64,000 nt of DNA from Proteles cristata cristata. Its lineage: Eukaryota; Chordata; Mammalia; Carnivora; Hyaenidae. The number at the start of each line of letters is the position of its first letter. The stretch's first letter is position 1. Under the pieces are notes generated by a model. That model ran no database searches and was not told the origin of the DNA. It saw only the letters and a program-made list of their open reading frames with translations. The translations under genes were made by a program, and so were the position numbers. Location: NCBI GenBank assembly GCA_017311185.1, contig JAESUZ010002684.1:961893-1025892 (forward strand). The letters run 5' to 3'. This document shows, in pieces, positions 24,837 to 37,605 of the stretch.

Positions 24837-26602
24837 ATTTCTTCATAGTGCCTACTTAAGATGTGGTGGTTGTACTGAGAAAAGAGCCTGAGGTTGATGG
24901 AGTGCACTCTCTCTGCATATATAGGTGGAGAGGTTTCTGCATGAGTAAGGAATAATATCTATTACCAAGATATTTTCAGTATTGTGTAAAAAACTGTAAG
25001 GTATGAATAATGATTATTTCTTATTCAGGACCTTTTGTTCTGTGTCTCACACTATCCAGGGAGATTATCCTTAGGACCATGATCTTTAAGTACCACTTTA
25101 AATTTATGTTTAAATTAAACTTTCACGCTGATCACTTTGTAAGTCTGACTAGGTTCCATTATGAATGCTAATTTTACCAAATGACTACAGAATAGAACCC
25201 CCCCCCCCCCATGCTATCTTTCTCTTTACATGTGATATTACTCTTTTGATCCAGTTGTTTCTCAGGATTCAGGATTTTGTTGATTCTTGTCCATTTCTTC
25301 TTAGCCATCATTTTGTCAGTCATGACCTTTTGGAGTATGGGTTCATACGCCTGGGTATGACCATGGAAGTCTCAGGGCTTTGCCCATCCTACTCAATAGC
25401 TTGTCCACCCGTGCCTCTTTCTTACTCACTTGTGTGAGTTGTGACACCCTTTGTGTCAACATCACCTATTTTGTTTCCTGATCTCTTTTTCCTTTCATTC
25501 TCCCTAGGTCAGCCTGAAAGCGACCTAGCATTTTAATGCATTTTTGATCTCACAGTGGTAACTAAGTCTGGGGTGACGTTCCAGAGCTCCTCCATGTATG
25601 AGAGTCATTTCTTGTTCAAAACAGCACTTTTTTTGAAATTGTATCAGACCATGAATAAATAAATCCTAGTGACTTTCTGCTAATAATAACTTCTATGACC
25701 TGTTGCTTTTCCCCCCCTTAACTTAGGATATTAAAAAAGTTGTTTTCTTATTAAAGCTCAAGATTGATAGATGCTAGAAGATATGATCAGCTTGTCATTG
25801 ATCACTTTGTCCATAGTTCAACCACCAGAAGCACCAAGATAGTTTGAAGCAAGCTCTTTGTTTTTCATGTGGGAGAAATCCATTGTCATGCATCTAAAAA
25901 TAAATGTCTCCTACTGGTTATTATGGTAACACCAGGAGAGGGTTCTCATAGCACCAAGAATAACTTTTTATAACGCTGAAACCATAATGACCTAGAAAGA
26001 AAACACGATACTATGGTGCAGGAGATCTATATTCAGAGTTCATTCCTGTCTTGTAAAGCAGCTTCATTGATTTTTTTTCTTTCCCCTTGAGAAATGAATA
26101 TGTCAAAATATATAAAATTAACATTTTGTTGGAAACAAATGTAATGGACGTCTTGGAATCACGCACGGCTTAAACACCCTCAAGTTTTCTTTGTTCACTG
26201 TGATAGGAACACGGCTGCTCGGATCATCCATTCTACACAAATCATCCAGATGCCACAGGGAGGAAAGAAATCGGTTGTTACTTTGGATTTTCACAACACC
26301 AAGCAACGTCTCCAATGGCGTTTGAACTTCACATTTTATCTAAATATTTTGGGGCTGTGGAGACAAAAGAGTTTCACTGTCCATTTTCAAGCCCCACAAA
26401 GGTGAGGGAGTTCTAATACATGCATCAGTAACCCTTGCTTCCTCGGTGCCCATACCTGCAAGCGTGTTACTGTCTCATCTTCCTTAAGTGTCGTTTCTGC
26501 TTCTGATTTCACTTTTCACTACTCTCACAGCTAAAGCAATATCAGTTTATACTCCCCCTGGGCCTCTTAACCTTGCTTCTTTGCCCAAGGTTCTTTAAAA
26601 AA

Positions 26603-26686
<84 letters not shown>

Positions 26687-26687
26687 A
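26603..26687. repeat. compound microsatellite (TCTG)n(TC)n(AC)n
   Basis: Three repeat units follow one another without a gap: TCTG about eight times, TC about fourteen times, then AC about twelve times. Confidence 0.97.
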
Positions 26688-28994
26688 AATGGAAACATTG
26701 AGATTATTGGAAACCTAAAAATAGAATGGAAAAAACATTTTGTTTACAATGAGAAAGAGGATCCGTGATACGGCCCTGTGTGTGAATTTGCAAGGACATT
26801 GATGGAATTCTCTTGTTTTACCTGGATTTCCCACAACCAGTCCTCACAGCTACATAGTGGGGTTTTTGTTTTGTTTTGTTTTGTTTTTGAGGTTTGACTT
26901 CTATGGCTCTTGGCTCCCAAATTCAGCTGTACATGAATTGGGGTATTGTTGCCTGAAGGTACTACATTGAAGTCCATTCCTCCTCCTATGAGTGTTCACT
27001 TCACACATCCTTAAACCTTAGGTAGTAGTTTATTCAAACCGTTTCACTCAGATAGAGTCCAATGAAATCCAAGAATAAAAGATCTCTCCTTGTAATAAAC
27101 CTCTCAACACTAGGTTAGGTTGATAACCATGGAAAATTATCTGCAAAAATGGTCTATGGAGGTGTCAGGTTCTTTTGTGAATGACTTGGGCAAAGTATCT
27201 GATCAATTTTTTTTTCCTTAGATGATGGATAGCAAGTATTTAAAAATCCCTCAGTATTAAAATACTTGAGTACTATCACAAAAGAGCCTAAACAAGAAAT
27301 TTGACAAATTGGCGACTTTAGTAACTGCTAAAAATATCTTTCTGCCTTAGCTTTTCAATATTTGGAAGTTTACAGAGGCTTTCCTAGGATATTTGTACGG
27401 GTAGGGGGGGCGTTGACTCACTAAGATATTACAAAGGGTCGTAGACAGTTTAAGAATAAAGTTAAAAGGGTGGGATTTTTCAGTATGTTCTTCTTAAAAC
27501 TGAGTCTATGCAGTAAGGTGGCTTCTACATGTCCACATAGCTTTGTGTCAGACCTGTTACTCAACCTGACTCAGAAAAATCTGCCTACTGTCAAAACAAA
27601 CAAACAAGCTAAAGAATGGGAAAAAATTGACTACCCTTTCTTGCACAAATACCTCTCTGTACTAGGAATGTAATACTTACAAGGTCAACAGTGCCTTTTA
27701 CTGGTAAAGAAACAAAAGAAATGAATGCCAATTTCACTAAGAAAAGGGAACTATATAAAGCACTTAGATGGACTGTAAGCCTCACATAGGAAGGTGATTA
27801 AATCCAGAAGTGAGCAATTAGACACTTTCTTGAAAAATTTCATTATAAAAAGCATTGTTGATGAGAAAGTTACATTCCCATGCAGAGATGAAGCAACATT
27901 GTCTCTGAGTCCTCACCACTGTCATCTCTACAGTTACTACCTGGGGTTTAAATGAGCAGCATTAGACTTGGACTGTGGGCTGCCTGCTCCACAGCACAAA
28001 AGCAGAGGAGATAAGTATGGTAATGAAGTTGGCTCTGTTCTGCTTTCCAGAGACCAATTAAAAAGATGCAAGCTTTGCATTCTCCTAGTCTAACACCCAC
28101 CTTCTACTAACCATCCTGAAGGGAGAGAAGAAACAAAGCAACCTTAGGCTGAAGATGACTAGAAATATGAATCTGATTACAGAAGGAACAGTCCAGGGAC
28201 CTCCCAGGAATTGTCCTCCTGGACAGCGAATCCGTGTTACTGCAGCATCTCGGGGAAGCAGGTTCATGGTGTAGTGAGTTAGCCAGGATTCTGTTGAGTA
28301 AAATGTTATTTTTTTTTTTTTACCACATTTGTCTAATAAAGCATACTGTGAAATTAGTAACATAAAACCAATTATGTAATCCCTGAGAAATCAATTTCTT
28401 TATTAAAGGAATCAATTCGCTAGGTACCAGTGATGCCTCGTAACAGACTAACCTGAATAAATGCACCATGCAAAAGCTATTTGAACTCGTTTCTATATCA
28501 TGGAAGTGAAAGAAAAGTGAATTTCAGAGAAGTGGAAAATGGTAAACTCATGTTTTTCTTTTATAGGCCTAAGATTTTTCTTTTTAGTCTTGATGGGAAT
28601 TGTTATAGTTAGAATATATTTGATTTATATTTACTTCCAAAAAAAGATTGGAATTCAGTATTGATTGGGCTTGATAGTCATATGTTAGCAGTGCTTCTTG
28701 GGGGAGGAAGGGAATACATCTTATGATCCAAGGAGGGCAATATTACTTAATTCCTTCTTGTGGCTAGATAAATGGCTCTCTCCCTCCCTCTCTTAATTAA
28801 TCGAGTACCTTGAGTGTTCCTTGTATCTAGACGATAGTCAGGCTTTAACTGATGTGATATTATTTTTTAAGGATCACAGTTAATTTAATATAAATGGAAC
28901 AATGGGCAAAAAAGGCTGATTTTTCTTTTTAGTGGTTTCTTTAAGCTTGGAGAATTTTCTACAAAGACCTGCATCCTAAAAAAACAACCACACA

Positions 28995-29109
28995 GGGGTG
29001 CCTTGTTGGCATGGTTGGTGGAGTGTGTGGCTCTTGATCTCCGGGTCATGAGTTCAAGCCCCATGTTGAGTGTAGAGATGACATGAAAATTTAGAAATAA
29101 AATAAAATT
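28995..29109 (+). mobile_element. short, older SINEC SINE
   Basis: GGGGTGCCTTGTTGGCATGGTTGGTGGAGTGTGTGGCTCTTGATCTCCGGGTCATGAGTTCAAGCCCCATGTTGAGTGTAGAG, then an A-rich tail AAATAAAATAAAATT. It lacks the CT-rich body, like the copy at 22632. Confidence 0.87.
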
Positions 29110-29121
29110 AATGTAGTCCAT

Positions 29122-29329
29122 GGGGCGCCTGGATGGCTCGATCAGTCAAATATCTGACTCTTGATTTTGGCTCAGGTCATGATCTCATGGTTGTGAGCAT
29201 GGAGCTGACTTTGATGGATCAAGGCTGAGCATGGAGCCTGCTTTCGATTCTCTCTCTCGCTTTCTCTCTTTCTCCCTCCCCTTCCTCCCTCCCTCTCTCT
29301 CTCTCTCAATAAGTAAATATTTAAAAAAA
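29122..29329 (+). mobile_element. SINEC SINE, tandem to an older copy
   Basis: GGGGCGCCTGGATGGCTCGATCAGTC, a rearranged middle (GAGCATGGAGCTGACTTTGATGGATCAAGGCTGAGCATGGAGCC, with GAGCATGGAGC repeated), CT run and AATAAGTAAATATTTAAAAAAA. It starts 12 bp after the tail of the SINE at 28995. Confidence 0.9.
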
Positions 29330-30399
29330 CCAAATGCCTATAAAAAGTCCCCACACAATGTCAAATTTGCATCAGCTTTAGTATACTTAATTTACTCAAG
29401 AATTCTCTGATAGAATTTATTGCAATAATTTAGTATTTACTCAGGTGATTGAAAGAAGAAAAAGCGAAGTAGTAACGCATGTCAATACTGTATATTATGT
29501 CCTAACTTTTTTTAGAAAATGAAACCTTTCTGTCCATGGATTGTCATGGCTGCTGAACAGGAAAAATGAAGAGAGCAGAGAATGTTTGAAGGCTTTGAGT
29601 GATGCTCTAAATTTAGGGCTTTAGGGCATGGTGTGGTCCACCCTCATTTTATTGTCAAAACAACTGAGTTTATGTGACTGGTCCCCTGTCCCCAAGCTGT
29701 ATAGTAAGAGGGAGGTCCGTGACTGTGACGCTACTTTGCTCTGCTGCTGTCACAAGCTTTTACATTGCATCTGCAGTGGCTCATTTTGCTTTTCAACACA
29801 AGCGAGTCTGTAGGACCTCTCCTATTGACCTAAGGCTTCATTTCCACGAAAAAGCTACACTGCATGTTGTAATTGTGGGTTTTTAAAATTTTTATAATGG
29901 AACATATGGACCTACATTAAGTACATCTGTGATGAAAGGATGAATCCTGTGATAGAATGTGGAGAGGGTCATAAGCTGAAAGCCTTCGAGACACATAGTA
30001 AACAGTCTGAACCAATTTGGGGATCTAGTTTTTGCAGCATATTTGAGACACATGAGTGTCTAATGCAATGAAACTTTATAGTTCTGCATCTGAGACATTA
30101 CTAAGCAGCTACATATTCCTTTTATGCAATATATTAGCAATGGATTTCTTTAAAGTAGAAATTCCAGAACTTTAAACAGCAACTCAGAAACCTCGATTAA
30201 AGGACTTTTTAATTTTTTGTTATGTAACAAACCGATTAAAGTAAAAGAAAAAAAAATTGAGTCATGACAAGCATGTTTCCTTTTGTTTCCCTCAGAGGAA
30301 AAACCATCTCAGCAATTCATTGGTGAATCTGAGCAGCCCACTTTTCTTCTGGAACGTTCTTTGTTGACTAGATACATTTCTAAGTAACCATGGTAACAG

Positions 30400-30550
30400 T
30401 GCTTTATAATTTACAACCTGTTACCCAGGCATTATCTAATGTGATCCTCAAAATATCCCAATCTAGTAGGTGAGAGAGGTTGTCCCTAATTTTCCAGATG
30501 AGAAAGTGTAGGCCAAGATCATTTACAAACCATCTGATACAAATTTAAGT
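30400..30550 (-). mobile_element. MIR fossil, partial
   Basis: CAGTGCTTTATAATTTACAACC, GGCATTATCTAATGTGATCCTCAAAATATCCCAATCTAGTAGGTGAGAGAGG and TTTTCCAGATGAGAAAGTGTAGGCCAAGATCATTTAC keep the order of the inverted MIR core. Confidence 0.65.
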
Positions 30551-30688
30551 AGCTGTGTTGGAAACACTCAGCATAGACAACCCTCCCTCCCTTCCCTCAA
30601 GTGTGTAGACTTTTGAGTAAGTCTATAAAATGTTTCCTACCCCCACACAAGTGTGGACTCCTGATTAGGGAACTTCAAATGTTCATCA

Positions 30689-30865
30689 CAGTGTTTACCA
30701 AACTGTGGTGCCCAGAATGATATCAGCATCCTCCGGGCCCTTGTTAGAAGATGCCGGAGATTTTGCATTTCTATCAATTCAGAAATCTTTGGGGTGGGTC
30801 ACAGCAATCTGTGTACAGCAAGCTTTCCAGCTGATTCTGAAGCATCCAAAGTTTAAGGACCACTG
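30689..30865 (+). mobile_element. MER5A (hAT-Charlie DNA transposon fossil)
   Basis: Begins CAGTG and ends CACTG, the short terminal inverted repeats. Inside are CCTTGTTAGAAGATGCCGGAGATTTTGC, TCAATTCAGAAATCTTTGGGGTGGG, CAGCAATCTGTGT and CCAGCTGATTCTGAAGCATCC...AGTTTAAGGACCACTG. All are MER5A landmarks. Confidence 0.87.
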
Positions 30866-32324
30866 ATCTATACCCGAAAGGTACTTAATTTGTATTCAAG
30901 TAACACTCTTCCCTGCAATTCAAATGTCAGTATTGAAGAATTTGAAAGAAAACCACAGACATTAATACTAATTAACTATTCTTCTGGGCATCATTGCAGA
31001 TAGTCTTTCCCTTGTATTTTGTTGCTGTTGAGCAGAGATATTTAAGAAAAGTTGCATTTTTCTTTTAGAGTGAAACACAGCATTAGTGGAAGACTGCGAG
31101 CGTTGTGCTGATGATTAACATATTCTTTTGAAGAAGAGTGAGAAGTAAAATTAAAAGAGAAACAGGTTGAGAGGGAAGGAAAAAAATTAAAAAATCATGG
31201 ACCGCTGAGCTATGTTGTTAACAAGAATAACTTTTAGATTTATTGAATTTGATGGCTAGGATGTTGGTAGGAAAACAGCGCAAAGGAAAAAAAGTTGTGT
31301 TTGATTTTTGTTCTTTCTCGTGGTCATGAATATAATTTGGATTCCGTGAAAACAAATATAGATGGGCAATTTTAAGAGAAAGCTGACGTGGAGATGTCTG
31401 AATAAGTACACAGTTTTTCACTGTTGGTTTAAACCCAGTCCATTGGACCAAGAGTGGAAGAGGCCCTTTATAGTCTGGGGAGGTGGTCACTGATCTAATT
31501 CCAGTGGAGGACCCAGCAGTCCTAGATGGATTGCATATCTCTTGGTATCTAATAATTAGAAGATGAAAAGACATTCATGTACTGCAGTCCTTGAGAAAGA
31601 AATGGTGAAGGCGGTGCTTCAAATTAAGATGGGTAGAGAGCTGAGGTCTGGTGTGTTGCAGCTTGTTGGTGAGGAGACTAGCCAGCTCCTCCTTTCTGCA
31701 GGCATCTTGGAGGATTGAGTTTTTACTGTGAGTATGGCAATAGATTCTAGAAAATTAGTGTCAACTGCCCAGAAAGGCAGGGATGAGATGGCTGAGAAAT
31801 GGTGGCAGCTTAGGAAGCTAGATGGTGTCTTCTGTAGCTAAGTGTTCTTTACTCCCTTTCTCTAAAGAACAGTCTGCTTTACTAACAATACACATTTTAT
31901 GCTCTCATAATTCCTCTCACTTGTAACAAAGCAACTTTTTATAGACTTGAAAGCATTGTTGTCTATAGTTTTCTGAAGGGAATCGAACAGTATTTTGCAA
32001 ACTGTCTTCACAACTGAATTCCTGTTTATTTCCAAAGCAAAATCTCACGGAGTGCTTTTGTGTATGGAGTTTGTAAGAGTGGAGTTTGCTGGTTACAGTT
32101 TGGGGAGAAGCCTCCAGGGACCCCATCTAGCCTCTCTTGACCCCCATACTCTTGATGCTTTCCTACTCCTCTCTCTGGTTTCAACACTTCTCTGGCAATT
32201 GTTGTTCAAATAACACAGTGTGAAAAACACTGCTCTAGTTGAATCCAAGAGTACTTGGTGTATCTAAGTGGTGGTAACTTTTGAGAAACTATCTTCATGC
32301 CCTTAAACAGGTTGTGAACATGCT

Positions 32325-32440
32325 TTCTACCCTTCACAATGGCTCTCTACCATAGGGAGCAATGGCAGGACTCCACTGATGAGGTAGCTGAGCCTGAGAA
32401 GGCTTGCGTGACTTCCTGAAGGTCACACATATAGATTGCT
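32325..32440 (-). mobile_element. MIR-like remnant
   Basis: CTCCACTGATGAGGTAGCTGAGCCTGAGAAGGCTTGCGTGACTTCCTGAAGGTCACACATATAG keeps the GATGAGGAAACTGAGGC...GACTTGCCCAAGGTCACACAGC pattern of inverted MIR. Short and diverged. Confidence 0.55.
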
Positions 32441-32610
32441 AAACTCTACCTGTCTCCTTGTTTTTTTCCCAGTTAGACTTTGAAATGTATCACCTCAAAC
32501 GTTGTTCCTGGTGATTGGTAGCTGAAGATTCCACTTCGGATCTGTATTTTCATTCCTCAGGAAGTTTTTAGACTCCTATCAGATTCTTGAGGCACTATTA
32601 CACCAGAGAG

Positions 32611-32784
32611 GGGTGCCTGGGTGGCTCAGTCGGTTAAGCGGCCAGCTTCTGCTCAGGTCATGATCTCGCGGTTCATGGGTTGGAGCCCTGCGTCGGGCTC
32701 TGTGCTGACAGATAGCTCAGAGCCTGGAGCCTGTCTTCAGATTCTGTGTCTCCTTCTCTCTCTGACCCTCCCCTGCTCATGCTG

Positions 32785-32830
<46 letters not shown>

Positions 32831-32869
32831 AAAAATAAATAAAACTTTAAAAATTAAAAAAAAAAAAAA
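32611..32869 (+). mobile_element. SINEC felid SINE with long CT microsatellite
   Basis: GGGTGCCTGGGTGGCTCAGTCGGTTAAGCGGCC, GGGTTGGAGCCCTGCGTCGGGCTCTGTGCTGACAGATAGCTCAGAGCCTGGAGCC, CTGACCCTCCCCTGCTCATGC, then about 47 bp of nearly pure CT and CAAAAATAAATAAAACTTT(A)n. The flanks CACCAGAGAG and CACTGGAGAG look like a slightly mutated target duplication. A relatively young copy. Confidence 0.94.
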
Positions 32870-32879
32870 CACTGGAGAG

Positions 32880-35839
32880 CATCATCCAAGAGAGGGTGAG
32901 TCTCTACAATTAAAGTGTTGAGAACTTAGTTGGAGAGATGGATAGAGGTAGATTATAAGGAATCCCTGGCAAATGAGAGATAGAGAAGTAGAGGAATTTT
33001 GAGGGGGCAAGAGATGGCTCTGGGCTGGCATGGGCAGGGGGAGACGGACCTTGACCTGTGCCAAAATTAGTGAGTAGACTAGTTCAGAGTATAGGATCTC
33101 TGGGTTCGGATTCTCAGCAACTCGCTCTGTGCCTATCAGAAAATAATTTAATGGGGGTCAGTCCTTCCTGGGCCTCAGTTCTTTTACCTTGAAAATAGTA
33201 AGGATGCAGCCAATAATTATGGCTAAGATTAAACAAGAGACTATCTGTGAATGGCTTGGTGCAGACACGAGCATGTAGTGTATTCAGTAAGCACTAGCTG
33301 ATCTTTCTACAGCTGTTCTCTTTACAGCTAAAACTAAAAGCGAGAAAAGATTATGTAGCCGTTGGGACCTTCATTACCTGAAGAACCTGGGAAGTACCCC
33401 GCGAGGAGCCCAGAGTATAGTTTGACACCCCACGGCTAGAGCAGTGAAGGGAGAGGAATGGGCCACATTCCTGAGGCTTAGATCCCTGCAGAGATCCCAC
33501 ATCCTGACATACACTTCCTTTTGCCAACTGCTTTTACCCAGAAACGTCACTGCAGACATACACTTTGAATGAAGTGGCATAAGAAGGCCCAACATCAGAA
33601 CCAAAGTACCGGTATGAGTATAGGGCACAGAGATGAGATTACACTTCTGTTTGGATGTGTGCCTTTCAACTATGCAGAAGAAAAGAACATCTGGTTTGTC
33701 TCAAGCCTTTTTGTTCTCACTTCCCTCCTGGGTCGAAGTCTCAGGACTTCCATGAGAAATGTGTGTGCTGGTGGTGTGTGTGCACAGCCCTGAATGGTTG
33801 CCTACTGCATCAAGGCCTTGGACAGATTAACAACAGACAGCTAGTGGCTTGCATTTAAATGGCAATTATTTTGCAAAGTAAGATTTCAGGCAAATGACAC
33901 CTATACTTTTTATCTTATGGCACAGCCTGAAAACTCAAGACTTCTGGTGTCCAATTAGTTTGGCCTCTTTGATTGCCTCAGGAAAGTACGTTAATCTTTT
34001 CTATATTTACCATGTTCTTTCTGGATAAAGATGGTGGTGATGGCCACAGTTAGGGCTGAAATCCATTGTCTACCCTGCTGTCTCCCACCCCAACACATCC
34101 AACCTCTTTAGTTCCTGTCCATAACCTTAGCCTTTGATCTGTATTTGAATTTAGCAATTTCTGGTTTCCCTAAACTTCGAGTTACCCAGAGTTCCAGAAA
34201 TTGTTCATATTTACTGCCTTTCACTGTCATTGACTGCTTTAAGGCAGAATTCTGGCACCTTCAATGGAATTTACCACTGAAGAACATCTGATCATAGTTA
34301 TCCATGAAGCTTGAGCATAACATGAAAGGAAGTGAGCTGCTCACGGACACACAAACACACACACGTGTCACTTTTGAGTGTTGGTATGTGCTTTTTTTGT
34401 TCTTAAGGTTTTCTTATGGGTCAAGGTGGCTGCATTTCATTTTTTCTCTTTGAGCTTTTCAGGCCTGTGGTCACATTCTTGTTCCCCTTCTTCCAATCCT
34501 TGTTTTCCTGTTCATTTTTTGCTATTAAAAAGTGGTTTCTTTTTGGCCCACAACATGCACTATTCTTCTTGGTCCCTGCGACTTGGTCACTTGAATATTA
34601 ATACTTTATATTCATGTTTCATGAGTACTTTGAATTAGAAGCTGTTATGTGTGCTCTTTGGTAACAGAGCTGATGAAATGGGAATTGCAGGTTGTGGGAG
34701 AGAATTAAGACATTGCACAAATACATTCAAATGTAACGCCAGTTGACTTGGCATAGCTTCAAATTTAAGATGCAAAATTTGAATCTTAGGTTTTTCCCCA
34801 CTTTTTGCAATGATGTTCTGTCATTCAGTTTCAGGACTTAGATGCTTTATTGAGTTGAGCCACTGATCACTTAAAATTCATGGAATAATTATGTTAATTG
34901 ATTTTAATTGCTCAGCAGAAACATTTAAAAAAAAATTAACGCTGACAAGTTGATTTATTTACAGCCACGGATTAAGGTCTCAGAGCATTAGTTACATAGG
35001 CACTGGGTTTCTCTTCCAGATGAGCTAGGAAGGCGTATGGATTGATGGCATTTGGGGGAGCAGAGTTGGACTTCTTGTTCTGCAAACTGATTCTCAGTTG
35101 CTGTTGATGTTTGGAAACCTGTGTTCATCCATGTAGTACACAACCCAGGACAGTTTTATAATTTTAAGAAGAACTTGATACACTGACACCCACAATCAGA
35201 TAAGCTACCTTCTGATAGAAGCTTCATTTTCAAAAGGCGTTCTTCTGAAGTCCTCCCATGTGGACACCTAGCTATGGCGTTCCTGTGCTTTCTCTGACCA
35301 GTAAAGAGCATCTGCCCATATGGGCTCTTCCCAAGTATATCTTACTCATTGCACTAGGTGTATAATTGCAGCTTGTAGCTAAAACTCCATCCAGAGTATA
35401 TTCTCAGCACTTGCACAGTTCTTTGGGCATCATCTTTTGGGGTAGAATGATGGCATTGCCACTCAGCTTGCCTTCTTGGGACCTATAAGAGAAGCTGCAG
35501 ATGTTGATAACAAAGCCAGTGGCTATGAGTCTTGTAGATTTGATCACCATGGAGTAGCTAGGAGCCCTGGCTTTGACCCAGTGGTGTGTAAAAGCTCATA
35601 AAAAACCTTTTCTTTTTTACAACAGAATGTTTAGAACATGGAGAATATTGATAAGAGTATATTAATAGGGTTATTGATAATATGGGGAGATGGGTATATA
35701 GTATTTGAGGTCTTAACATTTTTAAAAATAAATAAGGTCTATTGGATAGTCAAAAAGGATTTTAAAAAGCAGAGTTCAGAATGCTTATTAAGGAACATAA
35801 ACATAAAAGCAAACTTTTATTTAAAAAACCAGTAGTTTT
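32880..35839 (+). other. PRKG1: intron with one MIR
   Basis: Besides the MIR at 33085-33300 nothing was recognised. Overlapping short frames at 33569-33858 and 34378-34638 do not resemble proteins. Confidence 0.5.
33085..33300 (+). mobile_element. MIR fossil
   Basis: GAGTATAGGATCTCTGGGTTCGGATTCTCAGCAACTCGCTCTGTG...GGGCCTCAGTTCTTTTACCTTGAAAATAGTAAGGATG...GCTTGGTGCAGACACGAGCATGTAGTGTATTCAGTAAGCACTAG follows sense MIR from end to end. Confidence 0.8.
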
Positions 35840-35840
35840 G

Positions 35841-36036
35841 GGGGCGCTTGGGGGCTCAGCTGGTTAAGTGTCCAACTTCAGCTCAGGTCATGATCTCACA
35901 GTTTGTGAGTTCGGGCTCTGTGCTAACATCCTGGAGCCTGGACTCTGCTTCAGGTTATGTGTGTGTGTCTCTGTCTGACCCTCCTCTTCTCATGCTCTAT
36001 CATTCTCTCAAAAATAAATAAACATTAAAAATTTTT
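35841..36036 (+). mobile_element. SINEC SINE
   Basis: GGGGCGCTTGGGGGCTCAGCTGGTTAAGTGTCC, CAGTTTGTGAGTTCGGGCTCTGTGCTAACATCCTGGAGCCTGGACTC, CTGACCCTCCTCTTCTCATGCTC and CAAAAATAAATAAACATTAAAAA. The B-box segment has lost the GAGCCCC(G/A) repeat unit. Confidence 0.92.
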
Positions 36037-36661
36037 AAAAACAATTTTTATGAGAAAAATTGATTTGGTTACTTCTCATGGAGGCCCAAACCTGGCATAT
36101 CTGAATGTTGGAAAGAGCTCGTAGAAAAGGAGAAAACAATTGTGGACCTCGTCTCTGTAACTCTTGGCTCAGTGCACAGGAGACTAAAGGAGAGTGAGAA
36201 GGGCCGCCTAGGATCCAGGCATGTAGACTCATTTACAAATAAAGGAAACCAATTGAGATAACAAACATGCCTACCATACCTAATGTACCTGGCACTTAGT
36301 AAAACTCACACGCAATCGATTTAATCTGCTTTAAAAAAATCAGTTGGAAATAAAGGGATGATACAAAGGAAAAGAAAAATGGAGGAGCTTTGAATATTGG
36401 TTTAGCATAGGTCTGTTTGACTATTTAGACACTTCGGTTCTGTAGAATACATCATTTTAAATGTATATTGATTAAAACATTGCTTTTTCTGGGTTTACTT
36501 AGAATTTTACATCTCAAGTAACTCACCATTGACATAATTCCATCAGCACCTCCTCTTTCCTCTTAGGAGAAATAACAACTTTGGAGCTCACCAATAATTA
36601 AAGAAAGCCTCATTTATGTTTTCCTGCTAGTGCTAATATTTTCTGCTTAGCATTTTATTAC

Positions 36662-36686
36662 TATTATTATTATTATTATTATTATT
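36662..36686. repeat. (TTA)n microsatellite
   Basis: Eight uninterrupted TAT/TTA units after a C, preceded by imperfect copies. Confidence 0.95.
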
Positions 36687-37419
36687 TCACCTAGTATTTT
36701 AAAAAGAAGCCTTGAGATGGTTTTCAAGTATCTTCACGCATTGTGAGTCTAACATCATGATCCTATGAATTGCAGAAGCTCATCCACATTGAAGGACCTA
36801 AAAAAATCCTTTTTGAGTTCATCTTCCTAACTTGAAGGGGATTTAGCTTTTTCCATTATGTGCTTCAAAAGAACTATTGAAGAGTTCTTGGAAATACCTT
36901 GGAAAGCTTAGAGGCAGACATAATAAATCAGCTGACCCCAGGTGGAATGGTTTTCCACCTTCCCTTCTGACCTCTTCCGTCCCCCCTGCCCCACGTTCAG
37001 TTTTCTTCAGCACCAACTCTCATCACCTCCACAGACTGTGGCATAGGGACAGAGGGCAAGGACTGTAGACCCAACTTTAATTTTGAGGGAGACATACACG
37101 GTGAAGCAAGAGAATGAAACCCACCTGGATGAATAATAGGGTTTTGTGTCCATAGGGTCCATCACCAACTCCTCATGCAGGATGCCAGTGGCCGGACTCA
37201 CCCATATTGGGCCTCTCCTTTTCCCCTTGGGGGGTAATAGACAGTGACCTCCAGTCTTTTCCTCCTTGCATATACCCTGACCATAGACACCAAGTTAATT
37301 CTATTCCTCTCAAACTTTTCAGACAGAGGCATCTGGTTACAGTGCTCACTTTGACCTCTGCTGGCCATGGCTGCCATCTTCCCAACATCCTCCCTGCAAT
37401 GTGGTGGTGAGATAGCAGC

Positions 37420-37605
37420 ATGGCCTTTGCATCAGCTCCAGTGGGTTGAAGGCCAAATCACTTTGGGCTTTAGTAAAGTTTCCACATTCGTAAAATAGGA
37501 ACAATAAGGCATATTTCATTGCTTGTGGTGACACTCAAATGAGGCAGTATATGTCAAGTGCTGATTTTGTGCCAGAAACAAAATATGAAATCAATAAATA
37601 GCGAT
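37420..37605 (+). mobile_element. MIR fossil, partial
   Basis: GGTTGAAGGCCAAATCACTTTGGGC...AAAGTTTCCACATTCGTAAAATAGGAACAATAAGGC...TGACACTCAAATGAGGCAGTATATGTCAAGTGCTGATTTTGTGCC...TCAATAAATAG follows the 3' half of sense MIR. Confidence 0.65.

Larger units (their letters stand above)
22727..28994 (+). other. PRKG1: intron, 6.3 kb without a recognised transposon
   Basis: The longest interval in the window in which I recognise no SINE or LINE. It holds microsatellites at 24798-24836 and 26603-26687 and a 13-base C run at 25198-25210. The 65-codon - strand frame at 26118-26315 and the others here have no known relatives. Confidence 0.55.
29330..32600 (+). other. PRKG1: intron with MER5A and MIR remnants
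   Basis: Single-copy apart from the repeats listed separately. The 118-codon frame at 31218-31574 on the - strand resembles nothing known. Confidence 0.5.
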
